Part shown: one piece after another, positions 54,234-64,000 of the stretch | How positions within the stretch are numbered: position 1 is the first letter of the stretch | How the letters are laid out: the number at the start of each line of letters is the position of its first letter | From: Alectoria sarmentosa | Lineage: Eukaryota > Ascomycota > Lecanoromycetes > Lecanorales > Parmeliaceae | DNA length: 64,000 nt | Assembly: GCA_009733775.1 (NCBI GenBank) | Contig: WOGZ01000007.1 | Span: 124,001-188,000 of the forward strand | Direction of reading: 5' to 3' | Notes under the pieces: model-generated | The model's database searches: none | The model's input: only the letters and a program-made list of their open reading frames with translations | Told to the model about the DNA's origin: nothing | Program-made: the position numbers and the translations under genes

Positions 54234-57200
54234 ATGTCTTACAATGGCTATAATCAGTACTCTCCTTACTGGCAGCAAACGGCTGGGCAAGCCAACCCTC
54301 AGAGCGCTGGTCAAATTGGGCAACCAAAAAATCCATATCAGCCGCTAAGCGCTTTTCAAAATAACCAACAACCTTCACATTCCTCAACTTCTCAACCAGC
54401 TGGGAACTCTAGTGGTGCATCATATGGTAGCCCGGGATATGTCGACTTGAATATGAACGGCGCCGGCGCAGGAAATGGGCGGTCTCAAGATTCTAGGCCT
54501 GCCTATACAAATACGAACGATCGTGCATCTATTGACGGGGCGACGGCTTTGGGTAATCTTGCGTATGCGTCAAGTCTAGGACGGGATGGTTCAATGCAAC
54601 AGGTGCCCAGTTATAACCGACAGCAAAACCACGCAAATTACGGCACTCCGAACCCTTATGGAGTCAACTCTGCTCCGCCAATACAATACCGAACTGGTGA
54701 TGAGCGGAGAAATAGTAGTGACTCTTCAAGAGAAGCTAATGCAAGCTCGCAACAAGCTACAGCTTCTCCTTCGTTTGGTTACAGCTCGAACAATGTTGGT
54801 TATCAAGGACCAAGCGCCAGCAGCAATACGCAGGGCCAAACGCAATACTCGCAACCATCACGATCCTCTACTGAGCAGTACAGACAGAATCAATACTCTC
54901 AACCATTACGACCACCCAGTAGTCAAGCAATACAAAGATTAGGCTCTCAAGCCGCACCGTCACCTACGATATCAGCGAATCAAAATACGCCAAATCTAGC
55001 TCAAATAAGCGGAACTAGTAGCAGTGTACGTGTTCAAGAACAGGCCAGAGTACAAACTCCGCAGTCTGATGTTCGACCATCTTCTTCTCAATTGTCTAGG
55101 GGCCCGACGCCAAAGTCGCAAGCCTCAAAAACGTCTCACGACAACACTACGAACCAGTCAGCTAAAAGTTCCACCAAGAGCAAGGCGAAGGCACTTGCAT
55201 CAGCTAAGGAAACAGTGGCAAAGAGAATCAATGAAGTTAGTCAATCCTCTGCGGTAGATTCAAAGAGTGCCCAAGCTAGCAAGCCTGCTACGCCTGTGGA
55301 ACCGCAGTATACCACGGTAGATCCTTCGCAAGTCTTCAATCACATCGAGTATTCACGTCGACAAGCTGCTGCTGCTGCGGAGGCTGCAGCCGTCAAGAAA
55401 ACTGCGAGGGAAGCAGAGGTCGCCAGAATTGCTGCAACACAACCCAAGCCAGCTTCACCACAGATTAATGAAAAGTCTGCGTCTGATACGGAGCCGAATT
55501 TGGCAACGAAAGATCAAATAGAATTGGAGATGAAGCAAATGATCGAGAAGATGCGTGATTACAAGGCCAAAGACCCATCATTATTCACGCAGATCTGGGA
55601 GCAAGTAAAAAAGGTTAGTGATAATCACATCTCGTTCATACAATCCTCGTAACCGATCTCGTGTTAAGATGACCCAATTATGTTCGACTGATAAGATAGC
55701 CAGGGCCAGCCTCCTCAGCGTGCACCTTCACAATCGCTCCGAGGCTCGGCGACGTCACCCATTGTGATAAACGGTCAATTGCCTAGTCCCAACATGATAC
55801 AGAATCAACTCCCACCTGAATCGGACTTGCCGGCGGGCGATGAGTTCCCGCCAGACTTTGATCGCGGACGATTTCCCGCTCAGCGTCGAAAACGAGGTGG
55901 TAGCATGAGAGTCTCTGCTGGCAGGAAATCGGGCACCCCAAAGGGCTCGACTGAACCCACTGCTGAGAATCAAAGAAGCCCTGTCCCACCAGAGATTGCC
56001 ATTCCTGCACCACAAGTTGGCCAAATATTTCCGGATCCCGGAAGTCAATCGATGCAACAAGCCATGCATCAGTTTCATCAAAATTCGAGATCCCCCGTCC
56101 CCAAGGCTCAGCAAAATCCGCCATTCAAGAAGAACGAGAAGACAGATCAAGTCAGATCCAATACCCCCGCCCCACCCTCAGGACCAACATCCTCGATGAC
56201 CCCACCCTCAGGACCTCAATCAGCCCAACCAGCTCAGCCTCCGAAGGCTGGGGGCACTTATTGGCCGGAGAGTAAGAAGACGGCTTTGGCCGAGGCAGCA
56301 CAGGTCGCCTTGACCTCTACGCAGCCCAATCAGGGCAAGAATATCACCACTCAAGAAATTCATGAGCTTCTCGATCAGAACCCCAGCTATACTCAAATGT
56401 GTGAGATACTTGAATATAGAGGCTTTGTCATCGATCGGGGCCAATTTGCTCGCATCTTGCTGAAGGCCGTTCCTGATCTGGGATCCGCTTCCAGTTCTCC
56501 CAATGCTGCTCGTGCCACGCCGACCAATGCCCCGTCGACCAACAACCCGCTGATTAATGCCACTCCGGTTGTCCCTGCTTCAAATAACTCCCCCAAAACG
56601 GTCTCATCCACGCCTACTGCTGGGTCTTTCGGAAAACTTGTCAAAGCGGCCTCTAGCGGTTCAGCACCAAAGACGAATATAGCCCAGCCTCTGCCATATT
56701 TAGTACCGCCAACGGGAAAATTGCACGCTCCGGATGGGTACGTTACTCCCTATGTTCCCAAAACATCAGTTGCCGAGCAAACCAACGGAAGCAATAATGG
56801 ACTCCCTCGAGACTACCGCTTCGTCGATCCTACTTATAGTACTCCAGGCGAGCAACGCCATGATGCTAGTATCACAAACCAAGGTCGCCCGAACGGGTCA
56901 ACGTTGCAGTCCCACCCGTCGTTAACGTCATATCAACAGCCTTTCACCACGAACCCAACAAAGCAAGCCTTAGACCAGAATGAATCAATACAGCCAAACG
57001 GAGTCACCCCACAACATCCGACTAAACAAGAAATGGCTCGAAAGAGAACTTTCGGCGAGATTGTGGATCTGACTCAAGGATTGTCAGACGACGAAGAGCT
57101 CGAGCGCCACAGACCGAGACCCCGATTTGTTGATGATTGGAATGCACCAGGTCCCAGCAAGTCCGTCAAGAATGTCTTCAATCAAGTTGCCCGGCGGCAA

Positions 57201-58619
57201 CCAAATAGTGGCACAACTACACCAAAACCTTTTAAGTACAAGTACTCTGGACGAGATGCATTATTGCTATCTTACGATATTGTTGAGCCTATGAACAAAA
57301 GACGAGATGCTTTACGACGTTCTACGTATAACCCGAAGACCATCGCTAGAGATGTTCTTCTAGGTCTTGGGAAACATCCAACCATGGCTCCGCTTAATGC
57401 CCATCTTGATATTTTGAAAGACCGGTTCAAAGCCGTTGATTATGAATCGGATCTCAGTACTTTCAGATGGGATCTTGTAGATCCTGAAGGAAAAGTCAAC
57501 GTTCAATCATCTGATACGGACGACGAACAGACAGTCCACGCTGTAGCTGCTGTGCCTCGCCAACGTCCAGCTCCAACGGCCGTAATGATTAACAACGATG
57601 GCGGTATTGTGACCAAGGACGACGAGCCTCCGTCTCGCACGGTAAATTCCCAGGGGAAACCATACAAAAGGGGACCATACAAGAAATCCGGTATCCGATC
57701 TGGAATACAACCAATTGGCTCTGCAGATACACTTGAACGGCAATCATCGCAAAGCTCGCCTCATGCTCAAGACATAAGCCTAGCGTCCAACATTAACCCG
57801 CCTGACTTATCTCAATTTGCGTACAACGGCCCCTACACTACGCAGATGGATGCTGCAAAACCGGACACGACGTCAGAAAGCGCAAAGAAACGTAAAGGAC
57901 GACCGCGTGGCGCAAAGAATAAGCAAGCCCGTCCTGACAAGGGAATACCGAAGAAGATCAAGACTTCTTCAGTGGGCGAAACACCTTCACTGGCGAAAAT
58001 ACCTCCAATCAGAGAAAAGCCTCCCGTCGAAGGAATAATAGCAGAAAAAAAACGAGCAAAAAAAGAAGGCTCAGTGGGAAAGACACCTCCAGTAGGCACT
58101 TATTCAGTTGGAAAGCCGAGCAGCACCAAGCCTTCAATTCCCAATCGACCTCGTCCCGTTGCTACCACACCAGTCAAGCCAAGCGGTCTCAGGAACTCCA
58201 TAAGTGCTATAACGCCCATAGATGGTATCGCCGTAGTTATCTCGTCTCGCTCACCGAGTGTTGTTGCCCTTACTCCCGAAGCTTTTGCCAGAAAAAGCAA
58301 ATTGAAAAAGACAGAGGCTGCTTCTAACGGTACGCACGCTTCCGTACCTTCATACACCATGTGTCGATGTCATTGGGAGCATTGTCCCGCGGAATTACAC
58401 AATTTGGAGACCTTGAAGAAGCATGTCAGGAAACATCGCCGAGATGTTGATGGTGCGTACCCATGCTTATGGGCTGACTGCTCCGATAATAGCAACCCTA
58501 TATGCAATAGCACGCAAGACAAAGACCGTCAGTCTAGACGTTTGAAGTTCAAATCAGAAGCAGAATGGATCAAGCACGTTGAGAGCAATCATTTGGAGGA
58601 CAGAAATGTAATCCCTTAA
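54234..58619 (+). CDS. Large nuclear C2H2 zinc-finger / AT-hook-like protein, probably chromatin-associated
   Basis: Exons 54234-55613 and 55704-58619, joined over a 90-bp intron, give 1431 residues. The first 430 residues are low complexity, rich in Gln, Ser, Asn and Tyr (start MSYNGYNQYSPYWQQ). A coiled-coil-like segment around 440-460 (IELEMKQMIEKMRDYKAKD) is next. Basic AT-hook-like patches occur (KKRKGRPRGAKNK and GKPYKRGPYKKSG). EIVDLTQGLSDDEE looks like a SUMO-interaction motif. The C-terminus has two zinc fingers: CRCHWEHCPAELHNLETLKK with its two His, and YPCLWADCSDNSN with HVESNH after an insert. No known chromatin complex can be assigned from sequence alone. A short further exon after 58610 (donor GTAATC, acceptor TTGTAG near 58698) is possible but would add only a few residues. 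Confidence 0.85.
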
Positions 58620-59425
58620 CAGGCCTTCCGCACAATCTTCTGGTAAGTTGCCATACCCACGATTATTCCCTCGTTTCAATTGCTAACATTTGTTGTAGAT
58701 GTCGAAATTTCTGACCGCTTGAACGACTCCCACGGTCGTTAAGCAATAGCTAAAGTCAATGGCTTTGCTATGCATCTTTCTCGTCTAGTACGACGGCGAC
58801 GAGCTTTGAAAACATGCGAGCAGATTGCATCACACATTGAGTCAGAAAGCGAGTCTTTGTGGAGTGTGCAATGACAGCCTTGGGCAGAAATCTGCCGTTT
58901 TCCAAGCCTAGGCCGAACGATCACGACTCGGGGGATTTGAGGCCTGGGAACGATAATGAATCGCCTCCTTCATGTTTGAGGCTTGGATGTGGAATTCTTG
59001 CTATCGCTGGAGGACTATGTTTCGATACGGATATCGAGGACTCGAGGATATTTCGAGCGTGCGTGTATCCTTCGAACATGCTTTAATCATTCCAGTACTT
59101 GGGACACATGTATACTCTAAGCATCTACCAAACGTGATGCGAGAGCCGAAGGATTTCCGGTAATTTATACAATATCGCCGTTCATGGCCTAAACCAATAG
59201 AAAACAACTGACAATTCCATGTCATTCTCTCCAATACTCTGACACGGGCTTAGCGCTGGCTCGTGTCACATTGCATCGGCAACGGTATGTAATGCTTTCC
59301 AAAGATGTCTTGACCAACGATGCTCCACTTGCTGCTCCACTTGCTGCTCCCTCCAATTAACAGACAGTAATGCCACGGATGCCGCTAAATGAGACGTATA
59401 ATTCAATCACAGGTTGTTCTGCATG
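58620..59425. other. Convergent intergenic region
   Basis: About 800 bp. It includes a TGCTCCACTTGC direct repeat near 59322-59350. Nothing else recognised. Confidence 0.5.
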
Positions 59426-60763
59426 TCATGTATCATCAGCATGTCCGTTGACTCCGTTCGTCTCCACCTCTTTGACCCCCACTGCCCCATCCTCCTCATC
59501 GATCCCGTTGGTCTCAATCGACGCCTGCCCTCCGACACCTTCTAATCGTTTCTTCTCCTTCTCTTCCCGTATCCGCTCCGTCTCTCTCCTCATACTTTCC
59601 ATATCCCACTCGTCTGCCTCGTCTTCTGCATCACTCTCTTCCTCGCTTTCATCTTCTTCTTCACTGTCTTCCCAACCTCCCTTCTCGAACATAGCCCGTC
59701 CCGTCGCCTCTTTAGCTTGCCTCGCTTCATCTTCGGCAGCTTTCTTATCCAATCGCTCTTTCTTCCATTTTGCAAAACTCTCGGGCGTTACGGGCGTGAG
59801 GGTGCCCGTCAATTTATGCCGTTCTGATTCCAAGAAATCTTCTAATGTTAATGTTTTCAAGGGCGATTTGTCCATCAGAGCCTTCTCGGCTGCGCGCTGC
59901 TCTTTTGTTTTTAGGATGAAACCCGGTGGGAGAGAGTGCTTGTACATGCACTTATCGCCACCGTTAGGACAGGTCCAGAACCAGCCGTATTTACCCTCTT
60001 CGACGGCGGAGATGAAGTATTTGCAGACCTTGTCGGTAGAGGTTTTGGGATTGCCGTGTTTGGACATGACGACTTGTCGCAGTTTCTCTGGATGGATACC
60101 GCATCAGCAATGGTCCCTTGGAGCAGCCTTGAAGCGCATGCAAGTGTTGCGACTTACCTTCGTCCCACTCGGCCATGTCGTCTTTCTTCTTCGCCTCATC
60201 CTCCCCTTCCCGCGTGTCTTGGTACAGATTCTTCTTCTCCCCTTTCCTCTCTACGGCTAGATCGTGGCTGAATTTGCACTTCTTTCCTTTCTCGCAATTG
60301 CCTTGCTTATAAAATATACACAGTACCGTCTTCGGATCCACCCCGAACGGCACTTTTTGCACCTGCACCGGCTTGAATAGCTCTGCGGTTTCTCGCTTCG
60401 CCTGTTCTGAGGCCGCTTTATCCTTTTCTCGTTGCGCTTTTTCAGCCTCTTTTCGTTTCTGATCAGGGGTTTTGGCTTGAGCGGCTTGGGTTTGGATTTG
60501 TTGGATTTGTTTTTGGGCTTGTGCTCCTTTTTTCTAAGGTCGACCTCCATCAGTCTCGCAGATTGTGACAAGGAGAAGGCAGTGGGTGCTGTATCGAGAG
60601 GGAGAGGAGGGCCTGGATGTTCTGGCTCACGTTTTTCATGCCAAAAGTCTAGAAGAACGTCAGTATGTTTCCAAGGCTGGTATTAGGGGCAAATACTTGC
60701 CTTGTCAGCAACTACCTTCGTCGACGAAGGCTTAGCCTTCTTTTCCTCTTTCTTGGGAGGCAT
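59426..60763 (-). CDS. CCCH zinc-finger DRG-family regulatory protein (Tma46/DFRP1 type)
   Basis: Four exons (60763-60701, 60648-60631, 60533-60158, 60087-59426) encode 372 residues. Tma46 binds and stabilises the GTPase Rbg1/DRG1 on ribosomes. The start MPPKKEEKKAKPSSTK is lysine-rich. KTFGMKNKKGAQAQKQIQ follows, then zinc finger 1 (CIFYKQGNCEKGKKCKFSH), WDEGKLRQVV, and zinc finger 2 (CKYFISAVEEGKYGWFWTCP to KCMYKH). The DRG-binding segment after it (TLTLEDFLESERHKLTGTLT, KWKKERLDKK) is typical. The tail is acidic. Intron 1 (60649-60700) has a GC donor (AAG|GCAAGT), and exon 2 is only 18 nt. Confidence 0.95.
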
Positions 60764-61280
60764 GGCTGGAGATGGGGAGAGACGGAGGCTAACGTGAAGG
60801 CTTCTGGGAGGCAGGGAGCAGGGTTTATTAGGGAACTCGGGAGAATGGCAGTTTATGGGCTTCCAAGTAGTTGAGTATACTCTTAAAATTTCTACGTCTC
60901 GCTGTCTATCTTGGCAATAGACCGCGCGAGAGAATCACAGTGGGGGGAAGTGTGTGATCCTTGTAGGGCTGATTATCGGGTACGGCGTACTATAATTCAA
61001 ATTTCGAAGCCAAGCTCAGGATGCCGTAGCCTTGCAAGTTGCTGGCATTTTTCCTGGACAGCTAAGCTCTTTCTCTCGCCTTTTATCAAAGCCCAAAACA
61101 AGCTCGTAATTGGTTAATCAAGTTGAAGCATATCCTACCGTGAACTGATTTGAGCTCAGAGTACATGTAAGACTCACCTATTACATAGAGTGACTTGCTG
61201 CTAACACGGTTCCAAGCTCTCAATTCCTATTTGCAAGCACCTTTGACGATACAAGCTATTCGACCACTCATTCCTCCATC
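60764..61280. promoter_or_regulatory. Shared intergenic promoter, Tma46 / ost4
   Basis: 517 bp between divergent starts; no clear motif. Confidence 0.45.
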
Positions 61281-61463
61281 ATGATTTCCGACGACGATCT
61301 CTACACACTGGCCATCTTCCTTGGCTCCCTAGCCATGCTCCTTATCGTCCTCTACCATTTTCTTGAAGTTAACGCTGTTGATGACGGACCAATGCAGTCC
61401 GAAAATGAAGCATCTTCGAAGTCACCACCACAAGCACAATCCAGGGCTACGGCGAAGTCATGA
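61281..61463 (+). CDS. ost4: Oligosaccharyltransferase subunit Ost4
   Basis: A 60-residue single-pass membrane protein starting MISDDDLYTLAIFLGSLAML. Ost4 is a tiny subunit that holds Stt3 and Ost3/6 together in the ER oligosaccharyltransferase, which transfers glycan to Asn of nascent proteins. The start MISD, the single membrane helix at about residues 8-28 (ending LIVLYHFLEVNA) and the short polar tail match the family. The tail is about 20 residues longer than in yeast (36 residues). No intron. Confidence 0.93.
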   Translation: MISDDDLYTLAIFLGSLAMLLIVLYHFLEVNAVDDGPMQSENEASSKSPPQAQSRATAKS

Positions 61464-61902
61464 GCAAGGAAGCGGGACGATTGACAAAGCAAAGCGCACA
61501 GGCCGCCTGGTTGGGGCGATATCTACGGTGTACATGATGGTGGGTAACGGTATTGAAGCACACCGGAGAACCTCTTGAATCTTGTATGCCAGACTTGGCT
61601 GCCTATCTGCGGAAGGCTGATAGTGGTAGGATACCGTCTGAGAGTATCTAAGATTCTGCAAGAGCGGAAATGGATGGGCCATGTTTTACTCCATTTGCGC
61701 GACACTTCATGCGCTGAGCGCAAGTCGCATCTCCATGTTTGACAAATACGGGAAACCCAGGCACTCGGAACAATATATCAATCTATCGATCTATCTATAT
61801 ATCTTTATGATCCCCGTCGAGACCAAGCTTGCTGCCGTTCTCACGCTCCACTAGCATCTTTTCATCGCGCTGGCTTCCTCGTTTCATTCTCATTGATTTA
61901 GC
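61464..61902. other. Intergenic region, nothing recognised
   Basis: 439 bp. A TCTATCTA-type microrepeat lies near 61776-61803. Confidence 0.5.
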
Positions 61903-62581
61903 ATGCACAAGCCAAGGTTTCTCTCGTCCATCTCGTTCCTCCAACTGCTTGCAGTGCGCGGGGCAGTTACTTCACAGTCCTCTAACAGCCAGGACATAGG
62001 CTTGCAATCCAATTTGACGTACCCTCCATTTTCCTCTACATCTCTCAACGCGTGAGTTTCTACCACTGTGTCCCATACATTTACCCGACTGACGCAGACG
62101 TTCCATATCCAGATCCAACGCCCAACGCTACTACATCCCCGACACCCAGATAGCAATAGACTTCTGGCATCAAGCGCCATGGATCCCCCGTGAAGACGTC
62201 CTTATGTGCATCATCGAAGCCTTCTCCAAAATCTTCGGCACCAAACCTACCGACACGATCCCCGGTCTTAGCACCTTCTATTATAAACGATCGTCCTTTA
62301 TACACGTCCAGGACCTCAACCCCACTGTCGGAAGGGCACACACGTATCAGGATCTAGCAAATACGTTGAGGGGGATTGGGGAGTACATGACGCTATTCAA
62401 CATGTTCCGGACTACTGAGTTTCAAGTGTGGGAGATAACTCCGACCGCGGAACTCAAGATTGGGAGTGGAGGAGTGGGTGGGAGAATGGGTTTGCAGGCA
62501 ACAGATGTTGTGAGTACCGAGTTAGCTGTGGAGACTGGGACGCCTGCTTGCAATCGTGGGAACAAACACTGTGTGACATGA
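61903..62581 (+). CDS. Small secreted protein, function unknown
   Basis: Two exons (61903-62051 and 62113-62581), joined over a 61-bp intron, encode 205 residues. The N-terminus MHKPRFLSSISFLQLLAVRG is a plausible signal peptide ending near residue 24. The body contains QRYYIPDTQIAIDFWHQAPW, IPREDVLMCIIEAFSKIFGT and TPTAELKIGSGGV. Few cysteines are present and no domain is recognised. I see no effector motif. The exon join keeps the frame and the splice signals are standard, so a real gene is likely. Confidence 0.72.
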
Positions 62582-64000
62582 CGGATGATTTTCAGACATA
62601 GACTTTGGTTGGAAAAGCCGATATAATTGCTGCGTAGAGGAGCCTAGGTTTCGCGGTTGGAAAAGCCTGCTTCACTCCTTGTATCCTACAACAAATCATT
62701 TAGAGCGCAACCATGTGGAATCTCTACCAGAAGGGAACGAGTTCAGCATTTCCTCAGAATTCTCCTCTCCCTCGATTTTCTCTTGCGAGACTCAGACTCT
62801 ACTCGAGGTCTACAAAGGAACAGCTGGAGCCTCTGTTAGAGCATCCATCACTTTCTTTGTCTCCTTTTCTAGTTACGCGGCATTGATCGTTCTGCGATCA
62901 TGTCTTGCGACCTTCCTACTGAAAATTCTTAGCATATACTCCTTGATGATACCTTTCGCAATGAGCAGCGTCGGCCAGAATGGCGCTCCAGGGCGTCGTT
63001 AGCGAGGTCGCCTTCTACTCTGTTCGCGAATGAAAATGGGAGAAGAGCAGATCACGTAGCACTAAGGCAGGTAGTGATGTGATTTGCGTACCGCTTTAGT
63101 CTGAATAGAGGTTTGGCTGCGAGAAGTGGAGCTAATAGGAGGTTGAGATTTTGAGACTGGAGAAAAGCATGACACTGATGGATCGTCGTTTGATGTTATG
63201 AAGCAACACATACGGAGTACCACTTAAGCCTACCTGGATGGCGGAGGAGTTTGAAGCATCGCATCCATTCAATTTCCGCCGGCTGACCCAACAGAGCGAC
63301 AAACATGAAGCAGAGTCTCGAAGCGTTGGAGACTCTGGCTTCTCACCCTTTGACGGTCTGCCTCGGTGGCCCCAAAGTCTCAAACAGGGTATCAGTACGA
63401 CTGCCCTTGCCCTGTTCCAATACTGAAACGCGACCACGAGAACGAAGCTGAACATTTCGATGTTCAATCAGTCGAACACATCAGGATCTATATAGTGGGC
63501 ATCTCTCGGTCTGGAACTGATACCCAGAATTCATCAGACTCCTTCACCGTACGCCCCAACAGAGCAGCCTTTTCACGACACAGACACACAATCATTCACT
63601 CTCTCAGAGCACTCATACACTTGCGTACACTCACACACACAAATTACCGAGATTTAAAACACGTCCTCAAAAGTATGTATTATTTGCTTCATGACTGACT
63701 TGAAATCAGCGCGATTTATGCATGCAGGTACAAAACAAGTACGTATGCAACCACAGGTTCCCCCCTTGTTATGAATGTAGAGTCAAGGAGGGCGTTAGAT
63801 GCTGGAAGTTCATTTGTTGAGCTACTGAGCCACAAGAGCGCTATCCTGGAAGGATCGAAAGACTGCTGATATCTATCGCTAGCCGTATCGATGTGCACAA
63901 CCACAATTGCCGTTCGTCGCTTCGACGATGTCTCGAGGAGGCGCATCCATTGCTGACTGCACACTAGAAGGGTGCCAAGACAAAGCAGCAGTTGAGGCAG
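62582..64000. other. Right-hand end of window, nothing recognised
   Basis: About 1.4 kb with short frames on both strands that match nothing I know. A CACACA-type run lies near 63570-63650. A gene entering from the right edge cannot be excluded. Confidence 0.4.

Noticed and set aside
62679..63002. 107-codon plus-strand frame with a hydrophobic middle
   Set aside because: Lacks family resemblance and lies just downstream of another gene's 3' end; could be chance.

Overview
This window is from the nuclear genome of a filamentous ascomycete (Pezizomycotina). The evidence is spliceosomal genes with short introns (mostly 45-165 bp), CTRAC branch sites, fungal versions of housekeeping proteins (Mre11, p23, Vps24, Yra1/Mlo3, Tma46, Ost4), an NmrA-like regulator, an mpaB-like DUF2236 protein and a decayed NACHT-ankyrin gene. 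I cannot fix the class; introner-like introns of the kind seen here have been described in Dothideomycetes, which is only a hint.

Layout. 1-1924: 5' part of mre11 (minus; its 3' end lies off the window), sharing a bidirectional promoter with an unknown two-TM protein (2336-3673). 4055-6483: two minus-strand NAD(P)-fold genes (an SDR and an NmrA-like protein). 7978-11466: a NACHT-ankyrin (NLR/STAND-like) gene broken by stops and frameshifts. 13820-15034: a proline/serine-rich protein of unknown function. 17924-19409: cytosolic seryl-tRNA synthetase. 20121-20314: a perfect 3 x 65-bp tandem repeat. 21437-22083: mitochondrial uS19. 22496-23934: a damaged FAD amine oxidase-like gene. 25506-26125: cytosolic eL43. 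27585-28746: zinc alcohol dehydrogenase. 30894-32885: mpaB-like oxygenase. 35243-36789: MIP channel. 37260-39350: p23 co-chaperone and Vps24, divergent. 40057-42136: Yra1/Mlo3 RNA-export adaptor with a 1.1-kb intron. 43147-46940: argininosuccinate synthase with 24 introns. 47365-48939: secreted agmatinase-like ureohydrolase. 49980-51629: MATE transporter. 53240-53769: cytosolic uL24, divergent from a 1431-residue zinc-finger/AT-hook protein (54234-58619). 59426-60763: Tma46. 61281-61463: Ost4. 61903-62581: small secreted protein of unknown function.

The most unusual content is the argininosuccinate synthase gene. Its reading frame closes exactly (416 codons plus stop) only when 24 introns are removed. 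About half of these introns (103-163 bp) look like diverged copies of one element: a shared core about 46 nt from the 5' splice site, an A/G-rich stretch leading into a CTGAC branch site, and inverted repeats. A 156-bp intron in the MIP-channel gene carries the same blocks at the same offsets. I read this as a family of introner-like elements that has multiplied in this genome.

Other points of interest: a palindromic promoter motif with identical spacing in front of two ribosomal protein genes, two genes decayed partly by changes of the C-to-T/G-to-A kind, and two likely GC-AG introns. Exon joins were worked out by hand from splice signals, frame and family resemblance. No alignment or database search was run.
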